DNA of 64,000 nucleotides from Caballeronia novacaledonica. Lineage in GTDB: Bacteria > Pseudomonadota > Gammaproteobacteria > Burkholderiales > Burkholderiaceae. The notes beneath the pieces are model-generated. The model worked only from the letters and a program-made list of their open reading frames with translations. It did not search any database and had not been told where the DNA came from. Shown piece by piece: positions 24,530-33,123 of the stretch; within the stretch, counting starts at the first letter, position 1, and each line of letters starts with the position of its first letter. The position numbers and the translations under genes were made by a program. The stretch is from NCBI RefSeq assembly GCF_900258035.1, contig NZ_OGTP01000017.1, forward strand, positions 1-64,000. The letters run 5' to 3'.

Positions 24530-24927
24530 TAAGAAGTTATCCGACCGGAAATCCAGGCTGTCGATAAGGAAGTTGCCGGGGCCTTGCTCGCTTGTGTGAC
24601 GTCTGATGAAGAAGACCCGCCACCGGAGGCGGCAAGCAAAAAGTCCGCGCCCGCCAGATTGCAGAATACGGCCAGCCTGAGAATAATCGATATCGTTTCG
24701 ATTGGCGCATACGTCGCCGCTGGCGAATTCGGGGCAACCGCCTGAAAGATGTTGCATTTCGGCTCTCCGTTGTCCCTGTCACCGCCTGCCAAGACTGCAT
24801 GGGTGACGCAAACGAATTCGTTACCGAAAACGTATGTTCCGCTGATTTGAGCCGAAGAGACTTGACGTGCGGTTTTCAGATTAGCTATGCATAGGGATAA
24901 GATTAGGATTGTGGCGGAGGGTGCCAA
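24508..24927 (-). CDS. Hypothetical protein, possibly exported
   Basis: An open frame of 139 codons I do not recognise. The first 28 residues are hydrophobic with a signal-like pattern (MAPSATILILSLCIANLKTA), followed by GTYVFGNEFVCVTHAVLAGG. The C-terminal part is rich in Ser, Ala and Thr. Its DNA is lower in GC than the window and it sits among pseudogene remnants, so it may be a transferred gene, a decayed one, or chance. The 3' end overlaps the tail of the DUF1398 remnant. Confidence 0.3.
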   Translation of the reverse strand: MAPSATILILSLCIANLKTARQVSSAQISGTYVFGNEFVCVTHAVLAGGDRDNGEPKCNIFQAVAPNSPAATYAPIETISIILRLAVFCNLAGADFLLAASGGGSSSSDVTQASKAPATSLSTAWISGRITSYHTITSR

Positions 24928-24944
24928 GATATTGTCACTCGCGA

Positions 24945-25200
24945 CGCTTATCCTCTGTCGATGATATCGTCGATAAGAGCGTGCGCGAATGCATCGAGAG
25001 TGGCTGGATCGCGTCGGATGGCGCTTTCGTCGAACGTTTCGAACAGGCGATGGCGCGATACGTCGGCCGCAAACATGCGATCGCCGTCGCGAACGGAAGC
25101 GCGGCGCTCGGAAGCGCGGCGCTCGAGCTTGGCCCCGACGATGAAGTCATCATCGCGACACATACGATCATTTCCTGCGCATCGACCGAAAAGTGCGCCG
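24945..25200 (+). pseudogene. DegT/DnrJ/EryC1 aminotransferase remnant, N-terminal part
   Basis: The translation VRECIESGWIASDGAFVERF then EQAMARYVGRKHAIAVANGS and GPDDEVIIATHTIISCAS is the characteristic N-terminal quarter of PLP sugar aminotransferases such as perosamine synthase. No start or ribosome site is evident, and the catalytic lysine part is missing. The frame then continues into the unrelated ManC-like remnant. It is a fragment of a former surface-polysaccharide locus. Confidence 0.75.
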
Positions 25201-25224
25201 TTCATGAGGCTTTTACGATTCGAT

Positions 25225-25473
25225 TGAACGCAGCGAGCGTTTCCAGGTCAAGCATATCGTGGTGTCGCCGGGCGCGCGTCTTTCGCTGCAAATGCATCAT
25301 CATCGTGCGCGCCACGGCGCTCGTGACCCAAGGCGACAATCAGTTCCTGCCTTCGGAAAACGAATCGACGTATATTCCGCTCGGCGTGCGGCATCGTCTG
25401 GAGAATTCAGTCGGGCTCCTATCTCGGCGAAGACGATATCGCGCGGCTCGACAATTGCTACGGCCGCATCTGA
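25225..25473 (+). pseudogene. Mannose-1-phosphate guanylyltransferase/mannose-6-P isomerase remnant, C-terminus
   Basis: Blocks of the ManC/AlgA C-terminal cupin domain appear in order: RSERFQVKHIVVSPGARLSL, QMHHHRA, then in shifted frames LPSENESTYIPLGVRHRLEN and QSGSYLGEDDIARLDNCYGR with a stop at 25471-25473. At least two small deletions break the frame. It shows that GDP-mannose-linked exopolysaccharide genes once stood here, next to the surviving sugar-phosphate transferase. Confidence 0.78.
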
Positions 25474-25507
25474 TCTTTTCAACAGCGCTTTGATGCCGAG
25501 GTATGAC

Positions 25508-26884
25508 ATGCGCGATTTTCAGGGATTGCTGGCGCGACTCTTCGATGTCGCTATGGTGGTAAGCGGCGCTACCATTGCGTCGCGGATCAGGTTCGACAAT
25601 ATCGCCGAGCCGGCTTACTACATGCCGTTCGTCGCCTTTGCAGCAGCGTTTTCACTCGTGCTTTTCCCGGGTTTCGGCGTGTACGAGTCGTGGCGCGGGC
25701 GCAGCAAGATCGTGCTGACGAGTCACGTATCGCTCGCGTGGCTCGTCGTGCAGGCCTGCGTGCTCGTGCTGATGTTCTCACTGCATCGGCTCGACGATGT
25801 CTCGCGGCTCTGGTTCGCATACTGGACCGCGATGTCGGGCGCGCTGATGATCCTGGGACGTCTTGCAACGCATGCGGTGCTTGCGCGCATGCGTCATGCC
25901 GGAATGAACTTCCATCAGGTGGCTGTCGTTGGCTGCGGCCGGCACTGTGAATCGATCATGAAAAGGATCGAGCGCGCGAGTCATTCGGGCTTTCGCACGA
26001 TCGCGGTATTCAACGCATCCGCCGAATTGCCGATAACTTCGAGAATGCCCGTATTCGATGAATTCGACGCTTTCGTCAGGCATGTCCGCGAGCAACGGGT
26101 GGATGAAGTGTGGCTCGCATTGCCGCTATCGCAAGATCGGACCATCCTTCGCTTCGTGAACGAATTCCGCGACGATCTCGTGAACGTGCGTTTTATTCCC
26201 GACGTGCGCAGCCTCGCGCTCTTCGAAAGCGGCGTGACGGAGTTGCTGGGTGTGGCGGCGATCAACCTGATGGCGTCTCCGCTTTCGCAGAGAGCATTGC
26301 TGCAGAAAGACGTGTTCGACCGCCTGTTCGCACTCGTGGCGCTCACAGCGATCGCGCCGCTTCTGATTGTTATCGCCATTGCAGTCAAGCTCAGTTCGCC
26401 TGGACCCGTTTTGTTCAGGCAGCGTCGCAAAGGGGCGGACGGACGGGAATTCACCATCTACAAGTTCAGATCGATGCGCATGCATACCGAAGAGGCCGGC
26501 GTTGTCCGGCAAGCCACGCGCAACGATCCGAGGGTGACACGCGTCGGGGCGTTCCTGCGCCGCACGAGCCTCGATGAACTGCCGCAATTCTTCAACGTCT
26601 TGCGTGGGGAAATGTCCGTCGTGGGACCGCGTCCGCATGCGCTCGCACATGACGACCTGTATCAGAAAGTCGTGCAAGGTTATATCCATCGATACCGGAT
26701 CAAGCCGGGAATTACTGGCTGGGCGCAGGTCAATGGCTTTCGCGGAGAAACGGACCGGGTAGAGAAAATGGAGGCGCGCGTCGCGCACGATTTGTACTAT
26801 CTGGGGAACTGGTCGTTCGCACTGGATATGCGCATCATCGCCGCGACGATATTCAAAGGGCTACGCAGTAGCAACGCTTACTGA
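25508..26884 (+). CDS. Undecaprenyl-phosphate sugar-1-phosphate transferase (WbaP/WcaJ family)
   Basis: A 458-residue inner-membrane enzyme that starts exopolysaccharide repeat synthesis by moving a hexose-1-phosphate to undecaprenyl phosphate. Four N-terminal membrane segments (about 10-110), a CoA-binding-like central domain (VAVVGCGRHCESIMKRIE), a fifth membrane segment, then the C-terminal catalytic domain with SPGPVLFRQRRKGADGREF, IYKFRSMR, and RTSLDELPQFFNVLRGEMSV. Start ATG 25508 has GAGG 6 nt upstream; ATG 25493 does not. The gene looks intact although its polysaccharide neighbours are decayed. Confidence 0.9.
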   Translation: MRDFQGLLARLFDVAMVVSGATIASRIRFDNIAEPAYYMPFVAFAAAFSLVLFPGFGVYESWRGRSKIVLTSHVSLAWLVVQACVLVLMFSLHRLDDVSRLWFAYWTAMSGALMILGRLATHAVLARMRHAGMNFHQVAVVGCGRHCESIMKRIERASHSGFRTIAVFNASAELPITSRMPVFDEFDAFVRHVREQRVDEVWLALPLSQDRTILRFVNEFRDDLVNVRFIPDVRSLALFESGVTELLGVAAINLMASPLSQRALLQKDVFDRLFALVALTAIAPLLIVIAIAVKLSSPGPVLFRQRRKGADGREFTIYKFRSMRMHTEEAGVVRQATRNDPRVTRVGAFLRRTSLDELPQFFNVLRGEMSVVGPRPHALAHDDLYQKVVQGYIHRYRIKPGITGWAQVNGFRGETDRVEKMEARVAHDLYYLGNWSFALDMRIIAATIFKGLRSSNAY

Positions 26885-26903
26885 TTCGATTACTTCGCGC
26901 TGC

Positions 26904-27374
26904 TCAATCGAGCCGCTTGCGCGTCGTCAATCCGCTCGCCTTGTCCCATTGCTCGGGCGTCATTTTCTGCACGGTGACGCCGAAAGTCCAGATATGACCT
27001 TCGGGATCTTTCGCGCGATAAGTTCGGTCGCCATAGAACTGCGTCTGCGGCTCCGCGATGATCGCTGCGCCCGCCGCGCGCGCATGCTCGCAATGCGCAT
27101 CGACGTCCTCGCCTTCGGCAAGTTGCACGTGCACCGACTGCGTATTCCTGCCGCCGACCGAGCGCGGGCTCTTGTGGTCTTCGCTCCATTCGCTGCCAAT
27201 CATGATCACGCAATCGCCATACGACATCTCGGAGTGGGCGAGATTGCCGTCGGCATCGAGAATGACGAACATCGGCTCGAAACCGAATGCGGCTTCGAGC
27301 CACCGGAAAGCGGCCTTCGGATCCTGATACGAGAGCGCGCTCGAAAGTCCTTTGCCGCGATAAGCTTCAGGCAT
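26904..27374 (-). CDS. VOC (glyoxalase/bleomycin resistance) family protein
   Basis: A 156-residue protein of the PhnB/YdeM-like VOC group. Two beta-alpha-beta-beta-beta modules are visible: SSALSYQDPKAAFRWLEAAF and FYGDRTYRAKDPEGHIWTFG, the second with the metal-ligand-type DPEGH motif. It is convergent with the sugar transferase gene, and its start lies 39 bp after the stop of the FtsH-like gene in the same direction, so co-transcription is possible. Substrate unknown. Confidence 0.84.
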   Translation of the reverse strand: MPEAYRGKGLSSALSYQDPKAAFRWLEAAFGFEPMFVILDADGNLAHSEMSYGDCVIMIGSEWSEDHKSPRSVGGRNTQSVHVQLAEGEDVDAHCEHARAAGAAIIAEPQTQFYGDRTYRAKDPEGHIWTFGVTVQKMTPEQWDKASGLTTRKRLD

Positions 27375-27412
27375 ATCGATACCTCCGGTTTATCCGCGAT
27401 TAGCGAAAGGGC

Positions 27413-29335
27413 TCAGGCCGCGAGCACTTCGTTGACCGCCGCTTCCGCATTCTTCACGGCCGCCGCATGCTCGCGGATCAAGCGATAAACCGTCTCGCCC
27501 GGCACGGTTTCGGATTCGAGCAACTGATCGGCGATCGCGCGCAACACCGGCTCGTTCGCCTGCAAGAGCGCAAAGCATTCATCGCTCAGATCGTGCAGCA
27601 ATGCGTTCGCGTGTCCGATCGAATTCTTCAGTTGCAAGCCCGCGTACTGCTGCGGCAACGCTGCAAGACTGAAGAGATTGCCGTCTTCGTTGAAGCCGAA
27701 TTTCGACACCATGTCGAGGCTGATACGCGATGCTTCCTGAAGATCCGACGCCGCGCCGCTCGACGCTTCATCGAACATGAGCAGTTCCGCATTGCGCCCG
27801 CCGAGCAGCACCTGAATCTCGTTGCGCAATTCGGTCTCGCGATAAAGATGCTTGTCCTGCATCTTCGTGATGAGCGCGACGCCCAACGCGCCGCCGCGCG
27901 GCAGGATCGTCACTTCTTCGAGCACGCCGGTGCCGAGCAGCGCCGCGACGAGTCCGTGACCTGCTTCGTGCACCGCGATGCGCGTGCGTTCGTCGTCGGA
28001 CAAGGCGCGTTCCGCACCGTTGACGTCGCCGATACGCGCAATCTTGATCGCTTCGAGGAAATGCCTCGCGCACACTTCGCGTTCGCCCGCCTTGCGCGCG
28101 ACGAGTCCCGCCTGATTGACGATCATCGACAACGTGGCCGGCGACAGACCCGTCGTCAGACGCGCGAGTTGATCGAAATCGATGTCGTCGTTTTTCTTCT
28201 TCAGATTGGCCGCGTAGAAACGCAGAATCTCGGCGCGATCGTCGACGCCCGGCAGACGCACTTGCACCGTGCGATCGAAACGGCCGGGGCGGCGCAGCGC
28301 TTCATCGAGATTGTCCGGATGATTCGTAGCAGCGACGATGATCACGCCTTCGTTCGACGCGAAGCCGTCCATTTCCGCGAGCAGTTGATTGATGATGCGG
28401 TTGCTCTCCGCTTCCACGGGGCCGCCGCCGGTATCGGTGCGCTTGCCGAGGCCATCGGCTTCATCGATGAAGATCACGGTCGGCGCGTTCTTGCGCGCGA
28501 GCTCGAACAGATGCTTCACCTTCTGAATACCGACGCCGTAATACTTCGCGCTGAAATAACTGCCCGTGATCGCGATGAAGTTCGCGCCGCATTCGCCCGC
28601 AAGCGCCTGCGCGAGCCGCGTCTTGCCGACGCCCGGCCCGCCCGTCATCAGAATGCCGCACGGCGCGCGCACGCCCATGCCGGTGAATTGCGCGGGTTCG
28701 GTGAGCCACGCCCGCACATCGGTCAGCGCGGCTTTTGCTTCGCCCGCGCCGATGACGTCGTCGAAACGCAGCGTCGGCGACTCGCCGAGCAGTTGCGCGC
28801 CGCCTCGCATCTCGCGTCGCATGAACCAGAGAATGCCGCCGAGCATCAAGAGCGGCAGCAAGAGGCTCAGGATGTCGCGCGAACGATCGAACATTTCGCT
28901 CCAGCGCGCGATGCCCGTTCGCACGTTGGCGTCGGGCAACCAGACCAATTGATAGGGCGCGCTCGCACCGGGTTTCATATCGCCGAGCAGCAGCGCATTC
29001 GAAAACGCGCCGTTATGATCGGCCACGTAGTACTTATCGCCCTTCATCGTGGAGACGAGAATCGCATCCGGACTCACGCCGATCGTCGCGACGTTTTTAT
29101 CGCGGATATCGGTCAGCATTTCCGATGCGTCTTTCTCGCGATGCGTCCACGCCGATGCGTCATGGCGCATCTGACTGGCGATTCCCGTCAGCGCCGCCGA
29201 CTGCGACTGCTGGGCGCGCAATTCATGGCGCCAATGAACGAAGCCCGCGCCCGCGACGAGCGCTGCGGCGATCACACCGATTGCGAAGTATCGGCCAACG
29301 CGTGACCGCAGCGAATTCCTTGACGGTTTCATCAA
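27413..29335 (-). CDS. FtsH-like AAA+ zinc metalloprotease (accessory paralogue)
   Basis: A 640-residue membrane protease. Membrane segments at about 17-33 and 153-171 enclose a short periplasmic domain. The AAA domain has Walker A GGPGVGKT (232-239), Walker B VIFIDEADG (about 287-294) and SRH-type arginines in RRPGRFDRT. The zinc site HEAGH is at 456-460, with the third-ligand Asp region SSGAASDLQEAS. The usual aromatic pore loop FVG reads YYG here, within SAKYYGVG. Divergence and isolation suggest an additional FtsH rather than the housekeeping copy. Role in membrane-protein quality control is inferred. Confidence 0.88.
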   Translation of the reverse strand: MMKPSRNSLRSRVGRYFAIGVIAAALVAGAGFVHWRHELRAQQSQSAALTGIASQMRHDASAWTHREKDASEMLTDIRDKNVATIGVSPDAILVSTMKGDKYYVADHNGAFSNALLLGDMKPGASAPYQLVWLPDANVRTGIARWSEMFDRSRDILSLLLPLLMLGGILWFMRREMRGGAQLLGESPTLRFDDVIGAGEAKAALTDVRAWLTEPAQFTGMGVRAPCGILMTGGPGVGKTRLAQALAGECGANFIAITGSYFSAKYYGVGIQKVKHLFELARKNAPTVIFIDEADGLGKRTDTGGGPVEAESNRIINQLLAEMDGFASNEGVIIVAATNHPDNLDEALRRPGRFDRTVQVRLPGVDDRAEILRFYAANLKKKNDDIDFDQLARLTTGLSPATLSMIVNQAGLVARKAGEREVCARHFLEAIKIARIGDVNGAERALSDDERTRIAVHEAGHGLVAALLGTGVLEEVTILPRGGALGVALITKMQDKHLYRETELRNEIQVLLGGRNAELLMFDEASSGAASDLQEASRISLDMVSKFGFNEDGNLFSLAALPQQYAGLQLKNSIGHANALLHDLSDECFALLQANEPVLRAIADQLLESETVPGETVYRLIREHAAAVKNAEAAVNEVLAA

Positions 29336-29847
29336 TTCTTTCCCAATGGGGCCGCGAGAGCGACGCCCTTCAATCTATCGTCGGAGGAAATGGCATCCGG
29401 ACGTGTCTCTATTCGTGCTTCGGTGGTGGGATGCCCGCGCGTGTGTCTTGATCCTCAAGATGGCGTGGCGATCGACCTTGAACCGTAGATCGTCAACCAT
29501 GCGAGCATGGCCCGCTAATCGGGAAGTGCTCCGCTGAATGGTGCCCAAATTGCATGACCATTCGATAACGCGGAACAGCGCGCGAACGAGCGTTAAACAC
29601 GTCGTCAGATTTCACGTCCCTTTTTTTTAATTAACGGCAGGTGACGAGTCTTCTTGACGACCGTGTAAAAAGCGGATGATCCGCGCTCGCGGCGTGATGC
29701 AGGTTGGATGGCGTATGCAGGACGGAGGCAAGGATATCACGGGAAAAAACTATGCTCCATCCGGTAAGGAATACTGCTTGCTTAGGGTAGTGAACTGTCC
29801 GCGACCATGGGGCGCGCGGCGGATCCAAACCGGAGGGTCATAACATC
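29336..29847. other. Intergenic region without recognised gene
   Basis: About 510 bp between the FtsH-like gene and the short DUF1328 gene. It contains an AT-rich block near 29610-29640 with a run of T residues and probably divergent promoters. I see no conserved RNA, repeat or coding remnant. A 65-codon minus-strand frame at 29631-29828 has no support. Confidence 0.4.
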
Positions 29848-30009
29848 ATGTTGTATTACGCGTTGGTCTTTTTCATCATCGCGATCATCGCCGCCGCTCT
29901 CGGGTTCGGCGGCATCGCGGCAGGAGCGGCGAGCATCGCGAAGATTCTGTTCTTCATCTTCCTCGTCATCTTCCTCGTGACGCTGGTGATGGGCCTCATG
30001 CGACGTTGA
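29848..30009 (+). CDS. DUF1328 small membrane protein (YtjA-like)
   Basis: A 53-residue protein with two hydrophobic helices: MLYYALVFFIIAIIAAALGF and IAKILFFIFLVIFLVTLVMG, joined by GGIAAGAAS. This matches the DUF1328 family, stress-associated small inner-membrane proteins of unknown mechanism. GGAGG lies about 9 nt upstream of ATG 29848. A strong intrinsic terminator follows 18 bp after the stop, so it is a single-gene unit. Confidence 0.9.
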   Translation: MLYYALVFFIIAIIAAALGFGGIAAGAASIAKILFFIFLVIFLVTLVMGLMRR

Positions 30010-30026
30010 CGGCCCTTTCCGATGCA

Positions 30027-30067
30027 GGCGTCGCGTCGCGGCTGGTCGGCGCGACGCCTTTTTTTTT
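30027..30067 (+). terminator. Intrinsic terminator of the DUF1328 gene
   Basis: Nine-bp stem GGCGTCGCG (30027-30035) with CGCGACGCC (30050-30058), followed by nine T residues. A textbook rho-independent terminator. Confidence 0.93.
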
Positions 30068-30168
30068 GTCCGATCAACGCGCGCCGATCGACGACACGCG
30101 TTCCGTCGCGCGGCTCGGCTGAAGGGATACGCATCGGGTTCGGCCATTCCACGCCCGCGCTTGTTCCG

Positions 30169-31422
30169 CTAGCGCGCGATGGCCGAGCGCAGCGCCGCAT
30201 CGCGGCGCACGATCCAGTTGAAGAGCGGCGTGGCCATCAGCGTGCTGACCACGGCCATCAGCACGAGAATCGAAAACAGTCCGGGCAGGATGACGCCCGC
30301 CGCGAGGCCGATGTTGACGATGATGAGTTCCATCAGGCCGCGCGCGTTCATCAGCGCGCCGATCGCCATGGCATCGCCGGAAGGCTCGCCGTTCGCGCGC
30401 GCGGCCGCCCAGCATGCGATGCCCTTGCCGCCGAACGATGCGAGCAGGATCGCGATGGCCGCGAGCATGATGGCCGGGTCCAGCAGCATGTCGAGCCGCG
30501 TGTTGAGGCCCGAGTAGGCGAAGAACATCGGCAGCAGGAACACGACGACGAACGGTTGCAGCATGTCGCGCAGCTTTTCCGTCAGCGGGCCGCGCGGCAT
30601 CGCGACACCCAGCAAAAAGCCGCCGAACACGGCATGAATGCCGATTGCGTCCATCGCGAATGCGCAGAGCGAGAACAGCGCGAGCACGGTGGCGAGCACG
30701 CTCGTGGGCAGCGGCGCGTGCGGATTCAGTCCGGCCGCGAGCCGGCGCAGCAACTTCCCGCCGGCGAAGATCATGAAGAGCGCGAAGGCCGCGCCGCCGC
30801 CGATCGCCGCGTACGCGCCCATCCACGAGCCGCCGAAGCCCGCGAGCACGATCGCGAGAATGCACCAGGCGGCGGCGTCGTCGAATGCGCCGGCGGTCAG
30901 CGCGAGCGTGCCGAGCGACGTGCCGGTGAGCCCGCGTTCGTGGATGATGCGCGCGAGCATCGGAAACGCGGTGATCGCAATCGCCGCGCCGAGAAAAAGC
31001 GAAGCCTCGTAGAGCCGAACCTTGTCCGCGAAGAGGCCGGGAATCGTGTGCAGCCACGGCGTCATCGCGAACGCGAGCGCGAATGGCGCGACGATGCCGG
31101 CGAGCGACACGCTCATCGCGCTCTTCGCGCGTGCGCGGAAGTGGTCCGCGCGAAACTCCGTGCCGACGAGAAACATATAGAGCCCGACGCCGAGTTGCGC
31201 GGCGACGTAGAGCATGGCCATCGTCGGCTTGGGAAAGAGCGCCTGCTGCCAGTGCGGCAGGAGCATGCCGAAGAACGACGGGCCGAGCAGCACGCCCGCG
31301 ATCATCTCGCCGACCACTTGCGGCTGACCCACGCGCTGCGCGAGCCTGCCGACGAACTGGCTCGCGAGCACGATCGCCGCGGCCTGGGCGAAAAAGTAGA
31401 CGGACAACTGGGAAGACGGCAT
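30169..31422 (-). CDS. Cation:proton antiporter, CPA2 family
   Basis: A 417-residue inner-membrane protein with about 12-13 helices of the Na_H_Exchanger fold. Family landmarks are QPQVVGEMIAGVLLGPSFF in helix 2 and ALTAGAFDDAAAWCILAIV in the ion-binding helix, with paired Asp residues. There is no C-terminal TrkA-N domain, so it is shorter than KefB/KefC. It is divergent from the glycine riboswitch unit. Ion specificity (Na+ or K+) cannot be decided. Confidence 0.87.
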   Translation of the reverse strand: MPSSQLSVYFFAQAAAIVLASQFVGRLAQRVGQPQVVGEMIAGVLLGPSFFGMLLPHWQQALFPKPTMAMLYVAAQLGVGLYMFLVGTEFRADHFRARAKSAMSVSLAGIVAPFALAFAMTPWLHTIPGLFADKVRLYEASLFLGAAIAITAFPMLARIIHERGLTGTSLGTLALTAGAFDDAAAWCILAIVLAGFGGSWMGAYAAIGGGAAFALFMIFAGGKLLRRLAAGLNPHAPLPTSVLATVLALFSLCAFAMDAIGIHAVFGGFLLGVAMPRGPLTEKLRDMLQPFVVVFLLPMFFAYSGLNTRLDMLLDPAIMLAAIAILLASFGGKGIACWAAARANGEPSGDAMAIGALMNARGLMELIIVNIGLAAGVILPGLFSILVLMAVVSTLMATPLFNWIVRRDAALRSAIAR

Positions 31423-31541
31423 CTTTCGAACGGCGTAAGAATGAACGACGGGGAGTCTGACGGCGAGGCCGATGGTCTGTCAACGAGCCGGGGGGCTTGC
31501 CATGTCAGTTTTGTACCGGTATTGTCAAAAAGTTCGACAAC

Positions 31542-31748
31542 GCGCCACGGAAGAGCTCGTCCTTCGCGACGACGCCGACGGAGCAACCGCCCCGGAAACT
31601 CTCAGGCAAAAGGACCGTGCGCGCCGGAACATCTGGAGAGCGGCGCAATTCTATTTGGAACGCGCCCACCGAAGGGGAGCCCCGGCTGCCGACGCCAACG
31701 TCGGGCGGCTTGCGGGCGAAACTCTCAGGTACATGGACAGATGGGGCA
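31542..31748 (+). promoter_or_regulatory. Tandem glycine riboswitch
   Basis: Two aptamers in series. The first has GGAAGAGC near 31549, GCCGACGGAGCAA, GAAACTCTCAGGCAAAAGGA near 31595 and CTGGAGAG. The second has CACCGAAGGGGAGC near 31667, GCCGACGCCAACG, GAAACTCTCAGGTACATGGA near 31718 and ends CAGATGGGG. This repeated architecture is specific to the glycine (gcvT) riboswitch. It lies about 60 nt before the DadA-like gene and should turn it on at high glycine. Folding was not computed. Confidence 0.95.
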
Positions 31749-31808
31749 TCGGTGCCGGCTGCGGTATGTGGCCAAGGCCGGCGATGCTCAATCAATCTGG
31801 ACCATGTC

Positions 31809-33083
31809 ATGTCACGAATCGCCATCATCGGCGCCGGGATCACCGGCGTCACGACCGCTTACGCCCTTGCGCAGCGCGGTTTTCGCGTCACCGTCATCGA
31901 GCGTCATCGCTATGCGGGAATGGAAACGTCTTTCGCGAACGGCGGGCAACTGTCGGCGAGCAACGCCGAAGTGTGGAACAGCCGCGCCACCGTGCTCAAA
32001 GGGCTGAAGTGGATGTTCACGCGCGACGCGCCTCTCCTCATGAATCCGCGGCCGGGCTGGCACAAGTACAGCTGGATCGGCGAGTTCCTGCGTCAGATTC
32101 CGAACTATCGTGCGAATACGGCCGAGACCGTGCGCCTTGCGATCGCGGCGCGCGAGCATCTGTTTCGCATCGCGCGGGACGAGAAGATCGATTTCGATCT
32201 CGAACGGCGCGGCATTCTGCATTTCTACGCGACCCGCAAGGAGTTCGACGCCGCCGCGAAAGTGAACGGGATCCTGACGGATGCGGGCCTCGACCGTCAC
32301 GCGGTCACGCCGGAAGAGATCGCGTCGATCGAACCGACCTTGCATGGCTCGTTTCATGGCGGCTTCTTCACGCCGTCGGATTCCACCGGCGACATCCACA
32401 AATTCACGCGCGGACTCGCCGATGCCTGCGCGCGGCACGGCGTCGAGTTTCGCTACGACACGTCGGTGACATCGATCGATGAACGGGCAGGGCGTATTTC
32501 GCTGAACGTCGAGCATGCGGACGAGACGCAGACGCTTCACTTCGACGGCATGGTGATCTGCGCGGGCGTCGGCAGCCGGGCGTTTGCGTCGATGGCGGGC
32601 GATCATCTGAATGTCTATCCGGTCAAGGGCTATTCGATCACCGTCTGCCTCGACGACGCGCGCAGCCGCGATCACGCGCCGTGGGTCAGCCTGCTCGACG
32701 ACCGCGCGAAGATCGTCACGAGCCGGCTCGGCGCGGACCGCTTCCGCGTGGCGGGCACGGCGGAACTGAACGGCGTCAATCGCGATATCCGCGCGGATCG
32801 CATCGCACCGCTCGTCGAATGGACGCGACGCCATTTCCCCGATGTATCGACCGCGCGCGTGATTCCGTGGAGCGGCCTGCGCCCGATGCTGCCGAGCATG
32901 CTGCCGAAGGTCGGGCAGGGCAGGCGTCCGGGCGTGTTCTACAACACCGGCCACGGGCATCTCGGCTGGACGTTGTCGGCTGCGACGGCGGAGATCGTCG
33001 CCGAAGCGGTGTTGCGGCGCATGCCGTCCAGACATGCGCAGGCCGGCGCTTCGTCGCATGTGAGGATGGACGTGGCGGCGTGA
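31809..33083 (+). CDS. dadA: D-amino-acid dehydrogenase-like FAD oxidoreductase
   Basis: A 424-residue FAD enzyme of the DadA/glycine oxidase (DAO) family. N-terminal dinucleotide fold IAIIGAGITGVTTAYALAQR, then the DadA-typical ANGGQLSASN, and a C-terminal GHGHLGWTLSAATAEIVAEA that contacts FAD. It oxidatively deaminates amino acids at the membrane with electrons passed to the respiratory chain. The glycine riboswitch upstream suggests that glycine or a related small amino acid is the relevant substrate. The start at 31809 excludes the riboswitch; longer in-frame extension would run through it. Confidence 0.88.
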   Translation: MSRIAIIGAGITGVTTAYALAQRGFRVTVIERHRYAGMETSFANGGQLSASNAEVWNSRATVLKGLKWMFTRDAPLLMNPRPGWHKYSWIGEFLRQIPNYRANTAETVRLAIAAREHLFRIARDEKIDFDLERRGILHFYATRKEFDAAAKVNGILTDAGLDRHAVTPEEIASIEPTLHGSFHGGFFTPSDSTGDIHKFTRGLADACARHGVEFRYDTSVTSIDERAGRISLNVEHADETQTLHFDGMVICAGVGSRAFASMAGDHLNVYPVKGYSITVCLDDARSRDHAPWVSLLDDRAKIVTSRLGADRFRVAGTAELNGVNRDIRADRIAPLVEWTRRHFPDVSTARVIPWSGLRPMLPSMLPKVGQGRRPGVFYNTGHGHLGWTLSAATAEIVAEAVLRRMPSRHAQAGASSHVRMDVAA

Positions 33084-33123
33084 TATCGTCGGCGCACGGT
33101 TCACTGTGACGAAGGAGCGTGCG

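Noticed and set aside
24909..25493. A 194-codon frame as one gene
   Set aside because: It is a DegT fragment that runs on into out-of-frame DNA of a ManC fragment.
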